Source: JAWWBN01 sp033720955
GTDB taxonomy: Bacteria; Acidobacteriota; Thermoanaerobaculia; Multivoradales; JAHEKO01
Direction: 5' to 3'
Length of the DNA: 5,690 nucleotides
NCBI GenBank assembly: GCA_033720955.1
Contig: JAWWBN010000244.1
Coordinates: 1 to 5,690 of the forward strand
This document shows positions 1 to 5,690 of the stretch, piece by piece. Positions within the stretch are counted from its first letter, which is position 1. The number at the start of each line of letters is the position of its first letter. The translations under genes and the position numbers were made by a program. The notes beneath the pieces are model-generated. The model made no database searches, was not told the DNA's origin, and saw only the letters and a program-made list of their open reading frames with translations.

Positions 1-1193
1 GGGTGGTCTCCGGCGAGCGCGGGGTGCTCGAGAAGCTGGACGCCTTCGACGGCCTGGTGATCGACGGCCACTGCCCCGGGCTGACCGGCAAGGCGCTCAT
101 CGCCTACGCCGCCACGGGCATCCAGTCGGATCACGAGTGCACCACCGTGGAGGAGGCGCGCGAGAAGCTCCGGCTGGGGATGACGATCTTCATCCGCGAG
201 GCCACCAACGCGCGCAACCTCAAGACGCTGCTGCCGCTGGTGACCCCGGAGAACCACCACCGCATCTGCTTCTGCACCGACGACCGCCAGCCGGCCGACC
301 TGCTGGACGAGGGCCACATCGACTTCATGGTCCGGACCGCCATCGCCGAGGGGATCGACCCGGTGATCGCCCTGCGGATGGCCACCTGGAACCCGGCGAG
401 CTACTTCCGCCTGCACGACCGCGGCGCGGTCACCCCCGGGCGCCGCGCCGACCTGATCGTCTTCGACGACCTCCAGGCGCCGCAGCCCCACCGGGTGTAC
501 CGCGGCGGCCGGCTGGTGGCGGAGGGCGGCGCCATGATCGCCCCGGCGCCGGCGCACCAGCCCTACCCGCTGCGCAGCACCATGAACGTCGCGTGGGAGA
601 AGGTCGAGCTCGGCATCCCGGCCGAGGGCCGCCGGGCCCGGGTGATCGGCGCCGTCCCCGACCAGCTCGTCACCGAGTCCCTGACCCTGGAGATCCCCTC
701 CCGCGACGGCGAGGCGCTTCCCGACCCGGAGCGCGACCTGCTGAAGATGGCGGTGATCGAGCGGCACCGCTCCACCGGCTCGGTGGGCAAGGGGTTCGTC
801 CGCGGCATCGGCCTGGCCCGGGGGGCGCTCGCCTCCTCGGTCGCCCACGACCACCACAACCTGGTCGTGGTGGGTGCCGACGACCGCTCCATGCTCACCG
901 CCGCCCGCCGTTGCGCCGAGCTGGGGGGCGGCATGGTGGTGGCCGACGGCGACGACGTGCTGGCGCAGGTGCCGCTCCCCCACGCCGGGCTGATGAGCGA
1001 CCTGCCCATCGAGGAGGTGCGCGACCAGCTCGACACCGCCATCGCCGCCGCCCGGGCTCTGGGCTCGAACCTGCACGACCCCTTCATGGCGATGAGCTTC
1101 CTGGCCCTGGAGGTGATCCCCAGCCTGAAGCTCACCGACCGCGGCCTGGTGGACGTGGATCGCTTCGAGCTCGTTCCGCTCTGGGTGGGCTAG
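1..1193 (+). CDS. ade: Adenine deaminase, C-terminal part (5' end outside window)
   Basis: Adenine deaminase hydrolyses adenine to hypoxanthine and ammonia in the cytoplasm (purine salvage); it is a binuclear-metal enzyme of the amidohydrolase superfamily. The first complete codon is at position 3 and 396 residues are visible. Family members have roughly 570-600 residues, so about 170-200 N-terminal residues, including the first metal-binding His-x-His motif, lie to the left. Visible motifs, numbered from the first complete codon: GHCPGL (22-27) and SDHE (42-45), which carry conserved metal-site histidines; TDDR (92-95), whose first Asp is the expected metal/catalytic Asp; and the amidohydrolase end PGRRADLIVFDD. 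The family-specific C-terminal domain spans about 225-396 and includes GKGFVRGIGLARGA and SVAHDHHN (279-286). The GTG at position 3 is not a start, because homology demands more upstream. The stop is TAG at 1191-1193. Frame and key residues look intact. Identification is by motif recognition, not a search. Confidence 0.96.
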   Translation, partial: VVSGERGVLEKLDAFDGLVIDGHCPGLTGKALIAYAATGIQSDHECTTVEEAREKLRLGMTIFIREATNARNLKTLLPLVTPENHHRICFCTDDRQPADLLDEGHIDFMVRTAIAEGIDPVIALRMATWNPASYFRLHDRGAVTPGRRADLIVFDDLQAPQPHRVYRGGRLVAEGGAMIAPAPAHQPYPLRSTMNVAWEKVELGIPAEGRRARVIGAVPDQLVTESLTLEIPSRDGEALPDPERDLLKMAVIERHRSTGSVGKGFVRGIGLARGALASSVAHDHHNLVVVGADDRSMLTAARRCAELGGGMVVADGDDVLAQVPLPHAGLMSDLPIEEVRDQLDTAIAAARALGSNLHDPFMAMSFLALEVIPSLKLTDRGLVDVDRFELVPLWVG

Positions 1194-1198
1194 CCGGA

Positions 1199-1219
1199 CT
1201 CGCGGCCACCCCTCGCGAG
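1199..1219 (+). terminator. Short GC hairpin just after ade, possible weak terminator
   Basis: Five bases after the ade stop, CTCGCG (1199-1204) pairs perfectly with CGCGAG (1214-1219), and one G-U pair can extend the stem inward to seven pairs with a seven-base loop. No T-run follows, so it is not a classical intrinsic terminator. In DNA this rich in GC, such short stems arise often by chance. It is listed because its position right after a stop codon is where a 3'-end hairpin would be expected. Confidence 0.25.
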
Positions 1220-1294
1220 CTGGCGGGAACGAGGCCGCCCCCTCCCCCCGGTAGACTCTCGATGAGGGCGCCTCCGGACGGGTCCCCTCTCGAG

Positions 1295-1963
1295 ATGAGC
1301 CAAGCCGAGTCCGCCCGGCACTTCTACGACCGGATCAGCGGCGTCTACGACGCGCTCGCCGACGGCAGCGAGCACGAGGCACGGGAGCTCGGGCTGCGGC
1401 TGCTGGCGCCGTCCGGCAGCGAGCGGGTGCTGGAGATCGGCTGCGGCACCGGGGTCGCGCTGGTCGAGATCGCGGGTCGTCTCGCCGACGGCGGAAAGGT
1501 CCTCGGCATCGACGTCTCGCCGGGCATGCTCCGGGTCGCCGGACAGCGGATTCGCGACGCGGGGCTCGAGACACGCGTCGAGCTGCGGCTCGCGGACGCC
1601 AAGGAGCTCCCCTGCGAAAGCGGCTCGATGGACGCGGCGTTCGCGAGCTTCACGCTGGAGCTTTTCCCACGCGAGGAGATCTCCGTGGTCCTCGCCGAGC
1701 TCCTCCGCGTGTTGCGGCCCGGAGGTCGTCTGGGAGTCGTCTCCATGTTCGACGACGGCCGCCCCTCCGCGATGGTGGACTTCTACCGCTTCCTCCACCG
1801 CCACTTTCCCCACATCGTCGACTGCCAGCCCATCGACGCGGCGGCCTGGCTCGAGCGGGCGGGATTCGAGATCCGTGCCCGCGACACGCTGTCGCTCTGG
1901 GGGCTGTCGGTGCTGGCCGCCGTGGGCCACCGGCCCGCCGGCGGCGAAGCGGCAGCGGGGTAG
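1295..1963 (+). CDS. Class I SAM-dependent methyltransferase (UbiE/Methyltransf_11-like)
   Basis: A cytoplasmic Rossmann-fold methyltransferase of 222 residues from ATG 1295, a usual length for stand-alone members. Visible motifs: N-terminal FYDRISGVYDAL (10-21), as in UbiE/MenG-like enzymes; motif I VLEIGCGTG (45-53), which binds SAM; the acidic residue after strand 2 in GIDVSPGML (Asp73), expected to hold the SAM ribose; DAKELPCESGSMDAAF (101-116); and LRVLRPGGRLGVVSM (137-151), the typical post-motif segment. The substrate cannot be read from the sequence. Quinones, lipids or small molecules are all possible, and I do not call it ubiE because the match is only superfamily level. The start is uncertain: ATG 1262 in the same frame would add 11 residues (Pro-rich, uncharacteristic), and neither start has a good Shine-Dalgarno. 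It lies 101 nt after ade and just ahead of kup, so co-transcription with kup is likely. Confidence 0.9.
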   Translation: MSQAESARHFYDRISGVYDALADGSEHEARELGLRLLAPSGSERVLEIGCGTGVALVEIAGRLADGGKVLGIDVSPGMLRVAGQRIRDAGLETRVELRLADAKELPCESGSMDAAFASFTLELFPREEISVVLAELLRVLRPGGRLGVVSMFDDGRPSAMVDFYRFLHRHFPHIVDCQPIDAAAWLERAGFEIRARDTLSLWGLSVLAAVGHRPAGGEAAAG

Positions 1964-1983
1964 CCGCCGTGCCCGGCCCCGGG

Positions 1984-1988
1984 GGAGG
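1984..1988 (+). promoter_or_regulatory. Shine-Dalgarno GGAGG that sets the kup start
   Basis: GGAGG sits four bases before ATG 1993, inside a G-rich run (1981-1989). This favours ATG 1993 over the in-frame GTG at 1969, which has no such site, lies only five bases after the methyltransferase stop and would add eight residues rich in Gly and Pro. The short spacer is slightly tight but workable. Confidence 0.7.
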
Positions 1989-1992
1989 ACCC

Positions 1993-3894
1993 ATGCCGGA
2001 AGCGGACGATCGAGGCCCGGGGGCGCAGCCGGAGCCCACTGGCCGCCGCCTGGCCGCGCTCGGGCTCGCGGCCCTGGGCGTCGTCTACGGCGACATCGGC
2101 ACCAGCCCCCTCTACGCCATCCGCGAGTGCTTCCACGGCGAGTACGGCATCGCCGCGAGCCCCGAGAACGTGCTCGGCGTGCTCTCGCTCATGTTCTGGG
2201 CCCTCGTGGTGATCGTCTCGGTCAAGTACCTCATCTTCGTCCTGCGGGCCGACAACGGCGGCGAAGGGGGCGTGATCGCCCTCACCGCCCTCGTCCGGCA
2301 GACCCCACTGGGCGCCCGGTCGCGGGCCGTGCTGGTGGCACTGGGCCTCTTCGCCGCCTCCCTGCTCTACGGCGACGGCATGATCACACCAGCCATCTCC
2401 GTGCTGAGCGCCGTCGAGGGGCTGCGGGTGGTGACCCCCGTCTTCGAGCCCTACGTGCTGCCCGCCACCGTCGCGATCCTCCTCGCCCTCTTCCTCCTCC
2501 AGCGCCGCGGCACGGCCGGGATCGGGGCCCTCTTCGGCTCGGTGATGCTGATCTGGCTGGCCACGCTGGCGGCCCTGGGCCTCCGTGGCCTGCTCGCCGA
2601 GCCGGGCGTGCTGTGGGCCGTCGATCCGCGTCAGGGCGCGGCCTTCCTGGTGCGCAACCAGCTCGCGGGCTTTCTCGTCCTCGGCGCCGTTTTCCTCGTG
2701 GTGACGGGCGCCGAGGCCCTCTACGCAGATCTGGGGCACTTCGGCGCCCGGCCCATCCGGCTCGCCTGGTTCACTCTGGTCCTCCCCGCACTGCTGCTCA
2801 ACTACTTCGGCCAGGGGGCGCTCCTCCTCGGCCGGCCCGAGGCGGCGCATCACCCCTTCTACGCCCTGGCCCCGAGGTGGTCTCTGATCCCCCTCGTGGG
2901 GCTGGCCACCCTGGCGACCATCATCGCCTCCCAGGCGGTGATCTCCGGTGCCTTCTCGCTGACCCGGCAGGCGGTCCAGCTCGGCTTCCTGCCCCGCCTG
3001 CGGATCGTCCACACGTCGCGGCAGCGGATCGGCCAGATCTACATCCCGGAGATCAACTGGCTGCTCATGGTCTGTACGATCACCCTGGTCCTCGGCTTCC
3101 GCTCCTCCAGCAGCCTCGCCGCGGCCTACGGAGTCGCGGTGACCAGCACCATGCTGATCTCGACGATCCTCTTCTACTTCGTCGCCCGGAGCCGGTGGGG
3201 CTGGGCCCGCTGGGCGGCCGCCCTGCCCGTGGCGGTCTTCCTGGTGGTGGACGCCACGTTCTTCGCCGCGAACATCGGCAAGATCCTGCACGGAGCGTGG
3301 TTCCCGCTGGTGATCGGGGCCGTCGCCTTCCTGCTGATGAGGACCTGGCAGCGGGGCCGCGCCCTGCTCGCCGAGCGGCTCGCCGCCCGCCCGTCTCTCC
3401 AGGCGTTTCTGGCCGAGGTGGAGAGGGATCCTCCCACGAGAGTGCCCGGCAAGGCGGTCTTCCTGACGAGCGGCACCGCTACGCCGCCGCCCGCCCTGGT
3501 CAACAACCTCGAGCACAACCGGGTCCTGCACCAGGAGATCGGCCTGCTGACCGTGCTCACCGAGGAGATCCCGCGGGTCGCCCGCGAGCGCAAGGTCTCC
3601 GTCGAAGACCTGGGCGGCGGCTTCCACCGCATCGTCGCGCGCTACGGCTACATGGAGAGCCCCAACGTCCCGCACGTCCTGGCGCTGGCGCGCGAGCGGG
3701 GGCTGGACTTTCCGCTGGAGGAGACGAGCTTCTTCCTGGGTCGGGAGCGCATCTTGTCCGAGCGCCGCCCGCAGATGCCCCGCTGGCAGCGTCGCCTCTT
3801 CGCCTTCCTCTCCCGCAACGCCTCGGGTGCCACGGCCTACTTCCACATCCCGCGCGACCGCGTGGTGGAGCTGGGCAGCCAGGTGGAGCTATGA
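1993..3894 (+). CDS. kup: Low-affinity potassium uptake transporter Kup (KUP/HAK/KT family)
   Basis: Inner-membrane K+/H+ symporter for potassium uptake. The protein has 633 residues, close to E. coli Kup (622). Family signatures, numbered from ATG 1993: GVVYGDIGTSPLYA (29-42), whose Asp34 corresponds to the conserved Asp of the first helix; LRADNGGEGG (84-93); YGDGMITPAISVLSAVEGL (126-144); TGAEALYADLGHFG (238-251) with Glu241; and NYFGQGA (270-276). About twelve hydrophobic segments fill residues 20-450. A cytosolic C-terminal domain (about 453-633) follows, with KAVFLTSG near 490 and SFFLGRE near 580. All hallmark residues appear intact, so it should be functional. The gene starts 29 nt after the methyltransferase stop, and its TGA overlaps an ATG (ATGA at 3891-3894) in the frame of the next gene. 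I see no riboswitch-like or operator element before it. An upstream GTG at 1969 is the only competing start. Confidence 0.97.
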   Translation: MPEADDRGPGAQPEPTGRRLAALGLAALGVVYGDIGTSPLYAIRECFHGEYGIAASPENVLGVLSLMFWALVVIVSVKYLIFVLRADNGGEGGVIALTALVRQTPLGARSRAVLVALGLFAASLLYGDGMITPAISVLSAVEGLRVVTPVFEPYVLPATVAILLALFLLQRRGTAGIGALFGSVMLIWLATLAALGLRGLLAEPGVLWAVDPRQGAAFLVRNQLAGFLVLGAVFLVVTGAEALYADLGHFGARPIRLAWFTLVLPALLLNYFGQGALLLGRPEAAHHPFYALAPRWSLIPLVGLATLATIIASQAVISGAFSLTRQAVQLGFLPRLRIVHTSRQRIGQIYIPEINWLLMVCTITLVLGFRSSSSLAAAYGVAVTSTMLISTILFYFVARSRWGWARWAAALPVAVFLVVDATFFAANIGKILHGAWFPLVIGAVAFLLMRTWQRGRALLAERLAARPSLQAFLAEVERDPPTRVPGKAVFLTSGTATPPPALVNNLEHNRVLHQEIGLLTVLTEEIPRVARERKVSVEDLGGGFHRIVARYGYMESPNVPHVLALARERGLDFPLEETSFFLGRERILSERRPQMPRWQRRLFAFLSRNASGATAYFHIPRDRVVELGSQVEL

Positions 3895-3922
3895 GGGGCG
3901 AGAGGACCACCGCGGTCAGCCG

Positions 3923-3951
3923 CCGTCGGAGAGAGAATGACCCGTCGGAGA
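3923..3951 (+). repeat. Direct repeat of a 10-mer containing Shine-Dalgarno sequence
   Basis: CCGTCGGAGA occurs at 3923-3932 and again at 3942-3951, 19 nt apart, in the leader between kup and the lipoprotein gene. Each copy brings a GGAGA. The first is four bases before an out-of-frame ATG (3937), and the second overlaps the purine-rich tract before ATG 3963. The repeat is plainly visible; whether it is functional or a chance small duplication is unknown. Confidence 0.5.
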
Positions 3952-3966
3952 AAGGGCTTCACATGA
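3937..3966 (+). CDS. Possible nine-codon minicistron ahead of the lipoprotein gene
   Basis: ATG 3937 opens a nine-codon frame (MTRRRKGFT) that ends at TGA 3964-3966. GGAGA (3928-3932) precedes it by four bases, a better-spaced Shine-Dalgarno than many real genes here show. Its stop overlaps the lipoprotein start in an ATGA (3963-3966), the arrangement used for translational coupling. A peptide this short is unlikely to act by itself; if real, it would be a leader that feeds ribosomes to the lipoprotein start. Such a short frame can easily occur by chance, so this is a weak call. Confidence 0.2.
   Translation: MTRRRKGFT
3947..3956 (+). promoter_or_regulatory. Purine-rich ribosome binding site for the lipoprotein gene
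   Basis: GGAGAAAGGG lies six bases before ATG 3963, with its AAGGG part best spaced for pairing with 16S rRNA. It supports ATG 3963 over the in-frame ATG 3891, which overlaps the kup stop and would put an Arg-rich 24-residue extension ahead of the signal peptide. Confidence 0.6.
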
Positions 3967-4508
3967 GAGAGCATCCCCGTCCCAGCAACTGGATCGTCTG
4001 CGGCCTGGCGCTCCTCGCGGCGGCGGGCTGCAGCCCCGCACCGGAGGCGTGGACCCCGGTGCCGCAAGAGAGCTCGACGACCTTCCTCGACTCGGAGGTG
4101 GAGACCGCAGCCGCGCACGTCCGGTCGGCGCGCTCGGCGCTCCCCGCCGACCCCGAGGGAGCGGCCGCCGAGCTCGCCGGGGCCGAGGAGGCGCTGACCC
4201 GCCTGCTCGGCTACTACCTGCCGCTGCTCGACGCGCGCGGCCGCGCCTACGACGCCTACCGTCACTACCGGATGGGAAGGACGCGGGAGACCGAGAGGGA
4301 GCTGGCCGAGATCGAGAAGATCCTGATCCGGGTCGCCGGAGGCGGCGGGGAGACTTTGCTGCGCGAGATGGAGGCGCCGCTCGAGAAGCTGGGGGACGCC
4401 CGAGCCGCCCTCGCCTCCGGAGCGGACGAGGCCGGCGAGGACCTGGAGGCGCTGGCCAGCCGGCTCCACTTCCTCCTGGTGCGTGGGGGTCTCGTCCTGG
4501 GCAGGTGA
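3963..4508 (+). CDS. Small helical lipoprotein of unknown function
   Basis: A 181-residue protein that I do not recognise as a named family. It begins with a lipoprotein signal peptide: a short N-region with two Arg, the hydrophobic stretch WIVCGLALLAAAG (10-22) and Cys23 as the likely lipidated residue. The lipobox (Ala-Ala-Gly-Cys) has Ala rather than Leu at -3, which is tolerated but not ideal. After a Pro-rich linker (about 24-40), the rest is Ala-, Glu-, Leu- and Arg-rich and should be almost wholly alpha-helical. It includes YYLPLLDARGRAYDAYRHYR (84-103) and a charged amphipathic stretch (about 107-165) broken by a Gly run (AGGGGE), suggesting a helical bundle or coiled coil facing the periplasm. 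It sits 68 nt after kup and is probably co-transcribed with it; a link to potassium transport would be pure guesswork. The coding assignment rests on the intact signal peptide, ribosome binding site and spacing. Confidence 0.82.
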   Translation: MREHPRPSNWIVCGLALLAAAGCSPAPEAWTPVPQESSTTFLDSEVETAAAHVRSARSALPADPEGAAAELAGAEEALTRLLGYYLPLLDARGRAYDAYRHYRMGRTRETERELAEIEKILIRVAGGGGETLLREMEAPLEKLGDARAALASGADEAGEDLEALASRLHFLLVRGGLVLGR

Positions 4509-4520
4509 GCTGGACGCCCT

Positions 4521-4537
4521 GGTCGATCCGCTCGACC
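4521..4537 (+). terminator. Hairpin after the lipoprotein gene, possible terminator
   Basis: Twelve bases after the lipoprotein stop, GGTCGA (4521-4526) and TCGACC (4532-4537) form a perfect six-pair stem with a five-base loop; a G-U pair can add one more. A second small stem, CCCC (4541-4544) with GGGG (4550-4553), follows at once. No T-run is present, so termination is only suggested by position. The remaining intergenic sequence up to 4692 holds no gene, convincing promoter or other structure that I can support. Confidence 0.3.
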
Positions 4538-4692
4538 GCGCCCCTCGCCGGGGAGTGAAGACCCGGCGGCAGCCTCGCCGCTCGGAATCGACGCCACCTC
4601 CCACGGCCCGGGGTGGGGCCCGGAGACGGCGGACCGGCCGATTCTTCTTCCCCTTTCCCGTCCCCGGCGCTACCCTTGACGGGTACGCAACG

Positions 4693-5187
4693 GTGAAGAC
4701 GGTCGAGATCCGAGCCAACCACGGGGGGGCCTTGCTAACGCTCGGCGTGGGCCTGGGCGGTCTTCTGCTCGTGGCCCTCCTCGACTTCCTGCGCACCCCG
4801 CTCGTCGTCTTCGCGGTGAGCGTCGCCACCCTGGTGGGCCTCTTCGCCGCGCTCGACCGGCGCGTGAAGCTCGCCATCTCGGACGCCGGGGTGCGCTACT
4901 GCGAGTGGGGACGGGCGGAGATCCCCTGGCACGAGTTCTCCGGCTACCGGTGGAGCCGTTGGCGGAGCCAGCCGCATCTGCAGCTCGTCCCGCGTCGGCC
5001 CACCGAGCTGCTGGCGACCTTCTCGGCGGTGGGCAGACTCCACCACTACGCCGGCCGGCTGGCGGGCATGCCCCCCTTCGCCCTCCGCCCCAGCCGGCTG
5101 GCGATCTCCGACGCCGCCCTCGACGAGCTGCTCGCGGCCCACCTGCCCCTCCAGCCCGTCGACTTCGAGCACCCCGCCCGCGGCTGA
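4693..5187 (+). CDS. Two-helix membrane protein with probable PH-like domain (STM3941-like)
   Basis: A 164-residue protein from GTG 4693. Two hydrophobic segments near the N-terminus (about 13-30 and 36-54) form a membrane hairpin with the short loop DFLRTP between them. The rest is soluble and probably cytoplasmic: LAISDAGVRYCEWGRAEIPW (60-79) resembles the strand-turn-strand opening of small bacterial PH-like domains, in which an 'I.D.G' strand is followed by an 'I.W..I' strand. A Trp/Arg-rich stretch (85-91), LQLVPRRP (96-103) and a final helix (about 137-150, DAALDELLAAHLPL) complete that outline. The layout recalls STM3941-type proteins of unknown function; the resemblance is from memory and moderate. 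The start is the weak point: GTG 4693 has no clear Shine-Dalgarno, but residues upstream in this frame look non-coding and no ATG is available. Isolated by 184 nt from the lipoprotein gene, it may have its own promoter. It ends 16 nt from the convergent Ig-repeat gene. Confidence 0.75.
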   Translation: MKTVEIRANHGGALLTLGVGLGGLLLVALLDFLRTPLVVFAVSVATLVGLFAALDRRVKLAISDAGVRYCEWGRAEIPWHEFSGYRWSRWRSQPHLQLVPRRPTELLATFSAVGRLHHYAGRLAGMPPFALRPSRLAISDAALDELLAAHLPLQPVDFEHPARG

Positions 5188-5210
5188 GGCGGCGACCGGC
5201 GCCTCAGTCG
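5181..5210. terminator. Shared bidirectional hairpin between convergent genes
   Basis: CTGAGGCG (5184-5191) and CGCCTCAG (5200-5207) are perfect inverted repeats around the eight-base loop GCGACCGG. On the plus-strand transcript the stem extends outward through G-U, G-C and C-G to 11 pairs (5181-5191 with 5200-5210). On the minus transcript the wobble becomes a C-A mismatch. The left arm contains the TGA of the membrane-protein gene (5185-5187) and the right arm the TGA of the Ig-repeat gene (complement of 5204-5206). Neither side has a T-run. It is well placed to end or protect both transcripts. Confidence 0.6.
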
Positions 5211-5690
5211 GGGGCTACGATCTCCAGCTTCGCCCGCGCCAGGGTCTTGCCGTCGCCTTGCGCCAGGTACCGGACCTCGTAGCTCCCCGGCTTCGGCAGC
5301 GCTCGCAGGGTCAGGGGGCTGCCGCCGGCCGTCGAGGGGGAGTGGGCGGAGCCGGTGTAGTAGGCGCCGTCCGGCGCCGAGGCCTCGACCAGCACGAGCC
5401 GGTCGCCCTCGCTGGCCGGTCCGCTCCAGCGGACCTCGAACTCCGCACCGGCCGGCACCCGCGCCGGCGCCTCGACCCGCGCCTTGGACGGGGTGACCGT
5501 GATCGGCGCGCGCGCGAAGGTGCGACCGTCGGCCCCGGCCATGTAGCGGACCTCGTAGGAGCCGGGCTCGGAGTAGGCGGTCAGCCGCGGCGCGGCCCCC
5601 TCGGCGGTGGCGCGGGTGAAGTCCCGCTTCGTGCTGTAGCGTCCCTCGGGCTCGGAGACCGCCACCAGGACGATGCGGTCGCCCCGGCGA
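5204..5690 (-). CDS. C-terminal end of a protein with tandem Ig-like repeats (5' end outside window)
   Basis: 161 residues are visible, reading from 5689 down to the TGA at 5206-5204. The frame is open to the window edge, so the GTG at 5665 is internal: the eight codons before it (ending GDRIVLV) match the start of the next repeat. The protein consists of one incomplete and one complete copy of a 92-residue beta-rich module. GDRIVLV (3-9) aligns with GDRLVLV (95-101), and GSYEVRYMAG with GSYEVRYLAQ (43 and 135); each module ends in ARAPITV or ARAKLEI. The complete copy opens with PARVPAGAEFEVRWSGP (75-91), an Ig/fibronectin-like strand pattern. Similar modules occur, to my knowledge, at the C-terminus of some exported von Willebrand A-domain and other envelope proteins of Proteobacteria, so an exported or periplasmic adhesive or scaffold role is plausible. 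The N-terminal part that would decide this is not in the window. Confidence 0.85.
   Translation of the reverse strand, partial: RRGDRIVLVAVSEPEGRYSTKRDFTRATAEGAAPRLTAYSEPGSYEVRYMAGADGRTFARAPITVTPSKARVEAPARVPAGAEFEVRWSGPASEGDRLVLVEASAPDGAYYTGSAHSPSTAGGSPLTLRALPKPGSYEVRYLAQGDGKTLARAKLEIVAPD

Noticed and set aside
131..1135. Antisense open frames opposite ade (131-385 and 563-1135)
   Set aside because: Ser/Arg-rich shadow translations without domains, lying wholly opposite a clearly coding ade frame.
1252..1257. TAGACT as a -10 promoter box for the methyltransferase
   Set aside because: It is well placed for a transcript beginning before ATG 1295, but nothing resembling a -35 box lies 16-18 bases upstream, and six-base matches of this quality are common.
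137..1261. In-frame open extension upstream of the methyltransferase, overlapping ade
   Set aside because: The translated extension is Pro/Arg/Gly-rich shadow sequence of ade in another frame. The real gene begins at 1295, or at most 1262.
1972..1985. CCCGG/CCGGG hairpin that might hide the kup ribosome binding site
   Set aside because: The loop would be only two to four bases and the pairing partner is a plain G-run. There is no sign of an alternative structure that would make it a switch.
1783..3846. A 687-codon open frame antisense to kup
   Set aside because: It runs opposite the kup reading frame, has a low-complexity Glu/Asp/Gly/His/Gln-rich composition with no recognisable domain, and is the expected by-product of GC-rich codon use. 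The Kup product on the other strand is unmistakable.
1875..3962. Long plus-strand open frame running through kup into the lipoprotein gene
   Set aside because: The part overlapping kup is Arg/Pro/Gly-rich nonsense in the wrong frame; only the segment from 3963 has a signal peptide and normal composition. It is not a fusion protein.
4604..4660. GGCCC/GGGCC inverted repeat followed by a pyrimidine tract as an intrinsic terminator
   Set aside because: The pairing is short and has several competing registers in a G/C run, and the tract after it is a C/T mix about 20 bases away rather than a T-run.
4676..4681. TTGACG as a -35 promoter box for the membrane-protein gene
   Set aside because: The matching -10 would fall inside the coding sequence near 4699, where only GC-rich codons are found.

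Overview
The window comes from a very GC-rich bacterial chromosome (about 70% GC by eye, with G or C at nearly every third codon position). A lipobox-bearing lipoprotein and a Kup potassium transporter fit a Gram-negative-type organism. I cannot place it more precisely: Acidobacteriota, Myxococcota and high-GC Proteobacteria all remain possible. I see no tRNA, rRNA, CRISPR array, insertion sequence or sign of recent transfer, so this looks like ordinary core or housekeeping chromosome.

Layout: five genes run on the plus strand and one converges from the minus strand. (1) 1-1193 is the C-terminal two thirds of adenine deaminase (ade), cut by the left edge. (2) 1295-1963 is a small class I SAM-dependent methyltransferase. 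(3) 1993-3894 is a full-length Kup K+/H+ symporter. (4) 3963-4508 is a small helical lipoprotein of unknown function. (5) 4693-5187 is a two-helix membrane protein with a probable PH-like domain. (6) 5690-5204 on the minus strand is the C-terminal end of a protein built from 92-residue Ig-like repeats, cut by the right edge.

The methyltransferase, kup and lipoprotein genes are tightly spaced (29 and 68 nt between the chosen starts and preceding stops) and probably share a transcript. ade may read into them after about 100 nt. The functions (purine salvage, methylation, potassium uptake, envelope lipoprotein) do not form an obvious pathway. The convergent pair at the right is separated by only 16 nt, and a near-perfect hairpin there contains both stop codons.

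No novel multi-gene system is evident. The points most worth a second look are the shared convergent hairpin, a possible nine-codon minicistron with a duplicated Shine-Dalgarno-bearing 10-mer before the lipoprotein gene, and the three poorly characterised proteins (lipoprotein, PH-like membrane protein, Ig-repeat protein).
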